Source: an uncultured Prevotella sp.
GTDB lineage: Bacteria; Bacteroidota; Bacteroidia; Bacteroidales; Bacteroidaceae
Direction of reading: 5' to 3'
DNA: 64,000 bases
Assembly: GCA_900318625.1 (NCBI GenBank)
Contig: ONLG01000017.1
Span: 1-64,000 of the forward strand
Part shown: positions 24,601 through 31,267 of the stretch, in pieces
How the letters are laid out: each line of letters opens with the position of its first letter
How positions within the stretch are numbered: position 1 is the stretch's first letter
Translations under genes and position numbers: made by a program
The notes under the pieces: generated by a model
What the model saw: the letters and a program-made list of their open reading frames with translations, nothing else
Told to the model about the DNA's origin: nothing
Databases searched by the model: none

Positions 24601-24676
24601 AAGTTAAGATGTTTTAGATTAGAAAATATGTAGAAGTCGCTTTGTCGGCGCATCTCCGAAAGCCCACTGCCGTCTG

Positions 24677-26509
24677 CTACATCCTCTCCGGCACCTCAAT
24701 GCCGAGCAGTGCCATGCCGTTGCGTATGGTCTTTGCCACGTTGGCGGCAAGCAGCAGTCGGAAGGCTTTCTGCTCTTCGGTGTCGGCACCGAGGATGCTG
24801 TAGTCGTGATAGAACTGGTTGAACTGCTTTGTCAGCTCGTAGCAGTAGTTGGCTATTCCGCTGGGCGAGTAGTCCTTGCCGGCCTGTCGCACCACCTGCG
24901 GGAACTCGCTGAGCTTCTGCACGAGAGCCACCTCGGTGGCGTTGAGGGGCGACTGAAGAGTGGAAAGTGGAGAGTGGAGAGTGGTGAGCGTGGCTTCTGC
25001 CCCGGCAGCCTTGCGCAGTATGGAGCGTATGCGGGCATGAGTGTACTGGATGAAGGGGCCCGTGTTGCCGTTGAAGTCGATGCTTTCCTCGGGGTTGAAG
25101 AGCATATTCTTGCGCGCGTCTACCTTCAGAATAAAGTATTTCAGGGCACCCAATCCCACGATGCGGGCTATCTCGTTGCGCTCCTCGGGCGTGATGCCCT
25201 CGAGCTTGTTCACCTTGTCCTCGCTCATCTGGCGTGCGTCCTCAATCATCTGAGCCACCAGGTCGTCGGCATCGACCACCGTTCCCTCGCGCGACTTCAT
25301 CTTTCCGTTGGGCAGCTCCACCATTCCGTAGCTGAAGTGGACCAGCTCCTTGCCCCAGCGGAAGCCCAGACGGTCGAGCAGCAGCGAGAGCACCTGGAAG
25401 TGATAGTTCTGCTCGTTGCCCACGACATATATCATCTTGTCGATAGGATAGTCTCTGAAGCGCATCTGTGCGGTGCCGATGTCCTGCGTCATATACACGC
25501 TCGTGCCGTCGCTGCGCAGCAGAAGCTTCTGGTCGAGGCCGTCGTTTGAGAGGTCGGCCCACACGCTGCCGTCGTCCTTGCGGAAGAACAGTCCCTTCTC
25601 AAGACCCTCTTCCACCTTCTTCTTTCCTTCGAGATAGGTCTGCGACTCGTAGTATATCTTGTCGAAGCTGACGCCCAGAGCCTTGTATGTCTCGTCGAAA
25701 CCGGCATACACCCAGTCGTTCATCATCTTCCAGAGAGCGCGCACCTCGCTGTCGCCCTGCTCCCAGCGCACCAGCATCTCGTGGGCTTCAACGATGAGCG
25801 GAGCCTCGTTCTTGGCTCTCTGCTCGGCCTGTTCTTCGTCCACTCCCTCAGCCATGAGCTTGGCCTTGAGCTCTTTCACCTGCTCGCGGTAGTGCTTGTC
25901 GAAGGCCACGTAGTAGTCGCCAATGAGGTGGTCGCCCTTCTTTCCGCTGCTCTGGGGTGTCTCGCCGTTGCCCCACAGCTTCCAGGCCAGCATCGACTTG
26001 CAGATGTGTATGCCCCTGTCGTTCACTATATTGGTCTTCACCACGCGGTTTCCGTTGGCCTGCATGATTTGTGCCAGCGACCAGCCAAGCAGGTTGTTGC
26101 GCACGTGTCCCAGGTGAAGCGGTTTGTTGGTGTTGGGCGAAGAGTATTCAATCATCACTAACGGCGCGTCCTCAGTGGCTTTCTTGTAGCCCCACTGTGG
26201 GTCGGCGTCTATTTCCTTGAGCAGCTCGAGCCATGCCGAAGCAGCCACCTCGAGGTTGAGGAAGCCCTTCACCACGTTGTATCGAGCCACCACTGGGCAG
26301 TGCTCCAGCAGGTAGTTGCCGATAGCCTCGGCTGTCTGCTCGGGTTTCTGGCGCGAAATCTTCAGCAGGGGGAACACCACCAGCGTCAGGTTTCCCTCGA
26401 AATCGCTGCGCGTCTTCTGCAATGCCACCACCTGTTCGGTCACTTTCTGACCGTACAACTCTTCCACGGCAGCTATCACGCTGCCTGTTATCTGCTTTTC
26501 AATCTTCAT
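24677..26509 (-). CDS. argS: Arginyl-tRNA synthetase
   Basis: The ATG at 26509 gives 610 residues. The class I signature HLGH (NKPLHLGHVRNN) and the lysine-containing loop (GKMKSREGTVVDADD) are intact, with the N-terminal Add1 domain and the C-terminal anticodon-binding helices ending LLGIEVPERM. The enzyme charges tRNA-Arg in the cytoplasm. Near residues 507-522 an in-frame low-complexity stretch (LTTLHSPLSTLQSPLNATEV) is encoded by 7-base GTGGAGA repeats at 24954-24987, which look like intergenic repeat text. A TTTG-19-TATCTTTG promoter lies at 26534-26564. Confidence 0.96.
   Translation of the reverse strand: MKIEKQITGSVIAAVEELYGQKVTEQVVALQKTRSDFEGNLTLVVFPLLKISRQKPEQTAEAIGNYLLEHCPVVARYNVVKGFLNLEVAASAWLELLKEIDADPQWGYKKATEDAPLVMIEYSSPNTNKPLHLGHVRNNLLGWSLAQIMQANGNRVVKTNIVNDRGIHICKSMLAWKLWGNGETPQSSGKKGDHLIGDYYVAFDKHYREQVKELKAKLMAEGVDEEQAEQRAKNEAPLIVEAHEMLVRWEQGDSEVRALWKMMNDWVYAGFDETYKALGVSFDKIYYESQTYLEGKKKVEEGLEKGLFFRKDDGSVWADLSNDGLDQKLLLRSDGTSVYMTQDIGTAQMRFRDYPIDKMIYVVGNEQNYHFQVLSLLLDRLGFRWGKELVHFSYGMVELPNGKMKSREGTVVDADDLVAQMIEDARQMSEDKVNKLEGITPEERNEIARIVGLGALKYFILKVDARKNMLFNPEESIDFNGNTGPFIQYTHARIRSILRKAAGAEATLTTLHSPLSTLQSPLNATEVALVQKLSEFPQVVRQAGKDYSPSGIANYCYELTKQFNQFYHDYSILGADTEEQKAFRLLLAANVAKTIRNGMALLGIEVPERM
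24954..24987. repeat. TGGAGAG heptamer repeat inside argS
   Basis: GAAGAG is followed by TGGAAAG, TGGAGAG, TGGAGAG and TGGTGAG. A 7-base period inserts without a frameshift here because the total addition keeps the frame. Confidence 0.75.
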
Positions 26510-26533
26510 CTTATGTTGTGTTGTTTCCGTGTG

Positions 26534-26564
26534 CAAAGATACGGTTAAGTGAGAGCAAAACAAA
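26534..26564 (-). promoter_or_regulatory. Bacteroidota promoter for argS
   Basis: Minus-strand TTTG (26561-26564) and TATCTTTG (26534-26541) are 19 bases apart. Confidence 0.65.
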
Positions 26565-26625
26565 GAAAAGCATTTTCTTTTTTTGCCGAACAAACCTACT
26601 ATTGGGATGACAGTGTGCTTTCAAG

Positions 26626-26690
26626 AAAGTAATATGGGCCATATTACTGACCAATATGGGCCATATTACCGACCAATATGGGCCATATTA
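26626..26690. repeat. 22-bp tandem palindrome array A (three units)
   Basis: AATATGG-G-CCATATT occurs at 26631-26645, 26653-26667 and 26675-26689, an exact 22-base period with 7-base spacers (ACTGACC, ACCGACC). A related AATATGGGCAATATT is at 26826-26840. Confidence 0.85.
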
Positions 26691-26693
26691 CTG

Positions 26694-27000
26694 ACCCACC
26701 CCCGCCCCTCCCCAAGGGAGGGGAGCCGTAAGGCTCTCCATAAAGGCTATAAGTCCTTATATTTCCCATAAGACATATTAGCCATATAAGCCTTCCCCCC
26801 TTCGGGGGGATTGTGGGGGGCTACCAATATGGGCAATATTACCAACCCATCCCCGTCCCCTCCCCGAGGGAGGGGACCCGAAAGGCTCTCCCATAAAGCT
26901 TATAGGGCTTATAAGTCCCATGAGACTTATAAGCCCTATAAGCCCTACAACCCTTCCTCCCCCCTTTGGGGGGATTGAGGGGGGCTTGGGGATGGCTCTT
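26694..27000. repeat. Block of GC-rich dyad repeats and ATAAG repeats between argS and the OmpA gene
   Basis: Family copies lie at 26694-26723 (ACCCACCCCCGCCCC then TCCCCAAGGGAGGGG) and 26845-26875 (ACCCATCCCCGTCCCC). Both are followed by GGCTCTCC text. Two copies of a second type (CCCCCCTTCGGGGGGATTG, near 26795-26820 and 26960-26990) alternate with CTTATAAG runs. No reading frame here looks real. Confidence 0.8.
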
Positions 27001-27004
27001 GCGG

Positions 27005-27838
27005 TTACTCTTCCGGAGCCTTGTCGATAAGATCCATGAACTGGTCGAGCTTCGGAGTGATGATGATCTGCGTGCGACGGTTGCGCTGCTTGCCCACCTC
27101 AGTGGAGTTGGGAGCCAGCGGATTATACTCGCCACGGCCTCCGGCAGTGAGTCGCTTGGGGTCTACGCCGTAGCGGTTCTGCAGCTCCTGCACCACGCTC
27201 GAGGCGCGCAGACACGACAGGTCCCAGTTGTTGCGGATGTTCTCGCGCGAGATGGGCACGTTGTCGGTGTTTCCCTCGATCAGCACATCATAGTCTTTGT
27301 AGTCGGTTATAATCTTTGCAATCTTCGACAGAGTCTCCTGCGCACGGTCGTTGATCTCGTATGAGCCGCTCTTGTAGAGCATATTGTCGGCCAGCGAGAT
27401 GTAGACCACGCCCTTGAGCACCTGCACGTCGACCTCCTTGAGCTCCTCCTTCGAGAGCGAACGCGTCAGGTTGTTGGTCAGCACCATGTTCAGCGAGTCG
27501 CTCTTGCTCTTCACCTCCACCAGATGGCGGATATATTGGTTCGACTCGTTAATCTGGTCGACGAGCTTCTCGATGCTCACATTGTTCTGCGAAGCATTGG
27601 TAAGGCTCTTGTCGAGCGAGTTCTGAAGCTTTGCGTAGGCGCGTTTCTGGTCGTTGAGCTGCTCTTCCAAGCTGGTCACGCGGGCCTGCGAGGCAGCCAG
27701 CTGCTCCTTCGACTGCTGGTAGTCGGTGGTGAGTTGCTTGTTCTCGAGCTGGCAGTTCTCCAGCTCTTTCTTGCTTGCACAACTGGTGGTGAGCACTGCG
27801 GCCCCCACCATAGCTATCACGATAGTGTTTGTTTTCAT
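27005..27838 (-). CDS. OmpA-family peptidoglycan-binding lipoprotein
   Basis: The 277-residue protein has a lipoprotein signal (VGAAVLTTSC) followed by a coiled coil at about 25-100 (NCQLENKQLTTDYQQSKEQL, TSLEEQLNDQ). The C-terminal OmpA domain at about 150-265 carries VLIEGNTDNVPI, NWDLSCLRASSVV and the Asp/Arg pair of NRRTQIIITP that binds diaminopimelate. It would tether the outer membrane to the cell wall. Minus-strand TAACTTTG at 27876-27883 is the likely promoter box. The stop codon is followed directly by the repeat block. Confidence 0.92.
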   Translation of the reverse strand: MKTNTIVIAMVGAAVLTTSCASKKELENCQLENKQLTTDYQQSKEQLAASQARVTSLEEQLNDQKRAYAKLQNSLDKSLTNASQNNVSIEKLVDQINESNQYIRHLVEVKSKSDSLNMVLTNNLTRSLSKEELKEVDVQVLKGVVYISLADNMLYKSGSYEINDRAQETLSKIAKIITDYKDYDVLIEGNTDNVPISRENIRNNWDLSCLRASSVVQELQNRYGVDPKRLTAGGRGEYNPLAPNSTEVGKQRNRRTQIIITPKLDQFMDLIDKAPEE

Positions 27839-27875
27839 GGCTTTAAAATGCTTTTTGTGTTCATAAATGATGTTG

Positions 27876-27883
27876 CAAAGTTA
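27876..27883 (-). promoter_or_regulatory. -7 box for the OmpA-family gene
   Basis: Minus-strand TAACTTTG, about 38 bases before the ATG at 27838; no clear -33 element. Confidence 0.45.
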
Positions 27884-27977
27884 TTGTTTAGACCGCTAAA
27901 CCCGTGGTTTGTTTATTTTGTTTATTCTTTTTTAACGAATATACTCTCCGCCCGGTCCTACATTCAGGCAAAACAAA

Positions 27978-28014
27978 CACGCTCCCTGCAATCCGGGCCG
28001 TTGCAGGGAGCGTG
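27978..28014 (-). terminator. Terminator after the orphan tail
   Basis: CACGCTCCCTGCAA (27978-27991) and TTGCAGGGAGCGTG (28001-28014) form a 14-bp stem followed on the minus strand by TTTGTTTT. Confidence 0.75.
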
Positions 28015-28057
28015 CGATTTCCCACCGTGGGGGAGGTGATTATCTCAAGTAAGGTGC

Positions 28058-28432
28058 TTACTTCACGGCCACCTTCCGTCCGTTCACGATGTAGATGCCT
28101 TTCTGCGCGGGCTTGCCGCTCAGCTTGCGCCCGTCTATAGAGTAGCAGTTGTCGGCATTGTGGCTGATGCTGATGTTTTCTATGCCTGCCGGTTGCGCAG
28201 GCTCCCACTTGTAGGTGTATATCTTCACGCTATCATCGTTGCTGTAAACCTTGCCTTTACCAAGTCCCAATCTCTCTCTTTCGGGCTTCAGCGAATCGTC
28301 CCGCGCTCGGTCTGGCATTTTCGGGCTTCCTGCGAGCGATATTCTTTCTGTTTCATCCTTGCGGGCTTCCCGTCGCTCCCAACCGCTCCACATCTCACGT
28401 TTGCGTTCCCCAAAATAAAGAAAAATCCTCAT
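28058..28432 (-). pseudogene. Orphan C-terminal tail of a secreted protein (remnant)
   Basis: The last 60 residues (IENISISHNADNCYSIDGRK, then KKGIYIVNGRKVAVK-type ending) are the sorting-like tail found on secreted proteins here. The upstream 60 residues (MRIFLYFGERKREMWSGWER and following) are highly charged, lack a signal peptide and look like chance coding. A terminator follows, as for a real gene. I read it as what is left of a larger exported protein. Confidence 0.45.
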
Positions 28433-28520
28433 TCGCGTATCATTTCGTCCATGAAATGCACGGAAATTTCATTTTTTGTCTCTTTTCGCCTCTTTTCGCC
28501 TCTGATTGGCAGAAATTTTG

Positions 28521-28528
28521 TAATTTTG
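28521..28528 (+). promoter_or_regulatory. -7 box ahead of the structured region
   Basis: TAATTTTG; the expected start site near 28535 coincides with the first hairpin of the structured stretch. Confidence 0.45.
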
Positions 28529-28530
28529 CA

Positions 28531-28712
28531 CCTGCACTCTACAAAGAGTGCAAGACATATTGCTCAATTGTTCTCTCGAATTGCGACCTCGGAAAGAATT
28601 AACGAGCAAACCTTGAACCCAAGGAGTATGCGTTTATAGCGCAGTTTTCTCCATAGGGTACAAGGGGCTGTCGCAAGCCTGAGAGAACATATGGCGGAGC
28701 TGCGCTTTTCTT
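28531..28712 (+). ncRNA. Highly structured noncoding stretch: candidate ncRNA or cis-regulatory leader
   Basis: Four helices can be drawn in order: GCACTC with GAGTGC around TACAAA, TTGCTC with GAGCAA enclosing about 36 bases, CCTTG with CAAGG around AACC, and a long final stem. In that stem AGCGCAG (28638-28644) pairs with CTGCGCT (28700-28706) and CCATA (28651-28655) with TATGG (28690-28694), around an inner GGCT/AGCC hairpin. TTTTCTT follows at once, as in a terminator. It precedes the AT-rich secreted-protein gene by 55 bases, so it could be a riboswitch-like leader. No known class was recognised. Confidence 0.4.
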
Positions 28713-28766
28713 ATGCCCAAAGTTAGTGCTGCTCTATATGAAGGTATTATTAACAACATATTAATT

Positions 28767-29789
28767 ATGAGAAAGGCATTTTTACTACTATCAATGGTTA
28801 CAACGTGTGCTTACGCACAGTTTCAGCCGTATGTCTTTAAGGGCACACAGCTATATAAGCCCATACAGGAAGACAACACGATTCTCCAGCAGTCGATAGA
28901 AAAGCTTGAAAGAGCTAGTTACGAAGCAACCGAGCAATATAGCAAACTGCAATTATTGCTTGCTGAATATGGTGGTAAACTTTACAACGATAAAGAGACT
29001 CTGCTTTGGTTTGATAAGTATAAGAAGGAGATAGAGCAAAGCTATGAATCAATGAGAGGATTTGGACCATATGACGCAAGAAATTATGCTATTCGTAAAC
29101 AAGGCGAAATAGCGAATGACCCAGAATTGATGGCACGTATAAGAACTGCTAATGAATATCGAGCGGCTGTGCAAAGTATACGGCAACGGTCTGACATGAG
29201 TCAGCAAGAAAAAATGGATTGGATAGCTGATCATCCATATTGCTTCATTCCTATTGCAAATAGTGATGGGAAGATAATAGGAGGTAAACTTGGTACTAAA
29301 GCAGAGTTGGAAGCATACAAAGCAGAAGTCCAGAGAAAAGCACGTTTGTTAGAAGAGTCGAATAGAGCGCGGTTATATGCGATGGCTCACCCATTTGATA
29401 ATATCGATTATGCTCGTTATGATAAAGTAATAGATTATCCCCAATGTAGATTCTATCCAACACCTTACAGTATCTCGGATGGATTGAGAATTAGCAGAAT
29501 TGCCTTGTCATCAACAGAGACGAGAGTGGAATTTGAATTTACAAATACAGTCTTTAACTGGTTTAACGTGGAAAGAGGAACGTATATCAAGGCTTCGGGT
29601 ACTAACAAACTTGCATTTATAAGGGCAGAAAACGTTGCAATAGCTCCATCCATGTCAACATTTGAAAAGTCAGGTGAAATCTTGAAATTTGCACTGATAT
29701 TTCCTTCCATACCCCAAAAGGCCAAATCGTTTCTCATAGCAGAACCATACAAGAAGGGTTGGAAGTTCAAGGATATAAAAGTACAATAA
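28767..29789 (+). CDS. Secreted protein of unknown function, AT-rich
   Basis: The ATG at 28767 gives 340 residues with a signal peptide (MRKAFLLLSMVTTCAYAQ). The mature part starts with a helical region (about 35-90, EKLERASYEATEQYSKLQLL) containing coiled-coil-like heptads, then a charged middle, and a beta-rich C-terminal half (RISRIALSSTETRVEFEFTN, FLIAEPYKKGWKFKDIKVQ). The end resembles a domain that follows a hydrophobic strand pattern but lacks the sorting tail. Codon use and base composition are clearly more AT-rich than in flanking core genes, suggesting acquisition. The family is not recognised. Confidence 0.78.
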   Translation: MRKAFLLLSMVTTCAYAQFQPYVFKGTQLYKPIQEDNTILQQSIEKLERASYEATEQYSKLQLLLAEYGGKLYNDKETLLWFDKYKKEIEQSYESMRGFGPYDARNYAIRKQGEIANDPELMARIRTANEYRAAVQSIRQRSDMSQQEKMDWIADHPYCFIPIANSDGKIIGGKLGTKAELEAYKAEVQRKARLLEESNRARLYAMAHPFDNIDYARYDKVIDYPQCRFYPTPYSISDGLRISRIALSSTETRVEFEFTNTVFNWFNVERGTYIKASGTNKLAFIRAENVAIAPSMSTFEKSGEILKFALIFPSIPQKAKSFLIAEPYKKGWKFKDIKVQ

Positions 29790-29802
29790 TTCACAAATTG
29801 GT

Positions 29803-30039
29803 ATGAATCAAAGAACTGTTAATTGTAATATATCTGGAGAATTGACGATTCTCCCTTGCGATATTCGCGAAGGCATAAAGATTGTTCTTGTAGATAACAA
29901 ACAAGCACCTGTTGCATGGTACGAGTTCAATAGCCGCCAGTTAAAGAATATCAGAGTCATAAAATACAAAGCAAATAGCGTAAGGATTATGTTTGAAGGT
30001 ATTAAGCCTTCTATGATTAGTGAATTGGCTGCAGAATAG
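29803..30039 (+). CDS. Small protein of unknown function
   Basis: The 78-residue protein starts 13 bases after the secreted-protein gene and shares its AT-rich composition, so the two probably form one transcript. It has no signal peptide or membrane segment. Sequence is beta-rich (CNISGELTILPCDIREGIKI, VLVDNKQAPVAWYEFNSRQL). No family was recognised. Its position suggests a partner of the secreted protein, but nothing in the sequence shows this. Confidence 0.6.
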   Translation: MNQRTVNCNISGELTILPCDIREGIKIVLVDNKQAPVAWYEFNSRQLKNIRVIKYKANSVRIMFEGIKPSMISELAAE

Positions 30040-30271
30040 GAGCATAATTTTTTTACGTGAGCATTAGGCTGTTACTCCTGTGTGCTTTTTTAATTTTGGC
30101 GAAATTTCTGAAAGCAAGAATAAAGCTAACGCTTCAATTTCAATATGTCTTACGGTTCATTGCTATTTCATAGGCATTGCGGGTTGTGGGGTTACTGTAT
30201 ATGTTATGGTTTTTTCAGGTTCGTCACCTAATAAATATTATTCCACTGGCAAAATAAGAATATCGTTGTTA

Positions 30272-30523
30272 TTATGCAACAATCCCTCTTTCATACAAAA
30301 ATCTTGGAGCGAAACCGATTTCATTGTTCCAGTCTACTGTGAAGGGGTCGAGACGGAACGACTTGAAATAGTCAAGGTCTTGCAACTTACGGCAGATGCC
30401 CTTCTGCATCAGTGGAGTAAAGTCCACCAAACGCACTTCACCTGTACTGAACGTAAGGCGCAAGGTATAGTTGCTCACATACTCAGCTGCAACAACTTTG
30501 AGCAATGGATTTTTTGTCATCAT
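30272..30523 (-). CDS. DUF2442 domain protein
   Basis: The 83-residue protein matches DUF2442, a small family usually encoded next to DUF4160 genes: VVAAEYVSNYTLRLTFSTGE, VRLVDFTPLM and the DWNNEIGFAPRFLYERG C-terminus. It lies 88 bases downstream of the DUF4160 gene. The pair is often listed as a putative type II toxin-antitoxin system, with DUF2442 as the likely antitoxin or DNA-binding partner; evidence is by association only. Two ATGs (30523 and 30520) are adjacent. Confidence 0.82.
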   Translation of the reverse strand: MMTKNPLLKVVAAEYVSNYTLRLTFSTGEVRLVDFTPLMQKGICRKLQDLDYFKSFRLDPFTVDWNNEIGFAPRFLYERGIVA

Positions 30524-30611
30524 ACTCTTGTCCTCCTTATTACTTTAATGGTTGAACTTTGTTCGACCACTTCTTCGCTCGGCATAGAAATCAAGTTTTC
30601 TCTGCTCTCGC

Positions 30612-30869
30612 TTATCGAAGTGGTTCTATTTTCTTTGCGGCTTCGCTGTTCGTCAGTCGTTCCCAGTTCTCCATCAGTTCGTCGCGGTGAAGGTCGAGCC
30701 ATTCATAAACAAGCCGAAGAGCACGACGGGGCAGAGAACCTGTAACGATGCCGTCCTTAATCGTTATTTCTGCCTCATAGTCATCATACCACACATGAAA
30801 GTGCGGAGGGTTGTGGTCATCAATATACATATAGATGATGATTCCGTAGAATTTACTAATCTCTGGCAT
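30612..30869 (-). CDS. DUF4160 domain protein, putative toxin partner
   Basis: The 85-residue protein carries the family signature PEISKFYGIIIYMYIDDHNP followed by PHFHVWYDDYEAEI, with a conserved H-x-H pair that could bind metal or act in catalysis, and ALRLVYEWLDLHRDELMENW at the C-terminus. The gene precedes DUF2442 on the minus strand. A stem in which GACCACTTC pairs with GAAGTGGTTC lies between and overlaps its 3' end. The toxin role is inferred from family neighbourhoods. Confidence 0.82.
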   Translation of the reverse strand: MPEISKFYGIIIYMYIDDHNPPHFHVWYDDYEAEITIKDGIVTGSLPRRALRLVYEWLDLHRDELMENWERLTNSEAAKKIEPLR

Positions 30870-31267
30870 AATGTTACTCCTTATTGTTTACGGCATCCAT
30901 AGGATTTTAAAACTTTTGCCTTCAAATGTAATACCATTCTTCAATATTCGCAAATTTTGGGAACTTTTTTTGTTTATTTTATGGATATTTGCGCAAAAGG
31001 GGTAAGCTATTGCTCGGTGGGATTTGCAAATCTCGCCGCTTTGTTCCCGCTGAAAAGGATGATTGCACACTTCGTGCAGAGGTCCTGCACTATCCGTTGC
31101 ACAAAGATTTCCAGTACCAACAGCAAGTAAATGGGAGCTTTTTTGCTCCTTTCGATATAATCTGCTAACTTTGTAGCGGTAAAAACCGCCAAGTCGCAAG
31201 GCTGCAAGCGGGGCAACATAGAATATTAAGATACACATTATTATATAATAAGGTTAACAGGATTATT
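30870..31267. other. Intergenic region ahead of purL
   Basis: No convincing gene is seen. Two overlapping minus-strand frames lack family features. The stretch carries the purL promoter (31142-31173) and hairpin-forming text (TGCACACTTCGTGCA near 31064-31078). Confidence 0.6.
31142..31173 (+). promoter_or_regulatory. Bacteroidota promoter for purL
   Basis: TTTG (31142-31145) and TAACTTTG (31166-31173) are exactly 20 bases apart, giving a leader of about 88 bases. Confidence 0.75.

Noticed and set aside
26626..26690. CRISPR array
   Set aside because: Units are 15 bases with 7-base spacers, far from a repeat of 28-47 and spacer of 30-40, and no cas genes are present.
30888..31238. Minus-strand frame of 116 residues ahead of purL
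   Set aside because: It overlaps a perfect purL promoter, has no domain and looks like noncoding text read by chance.
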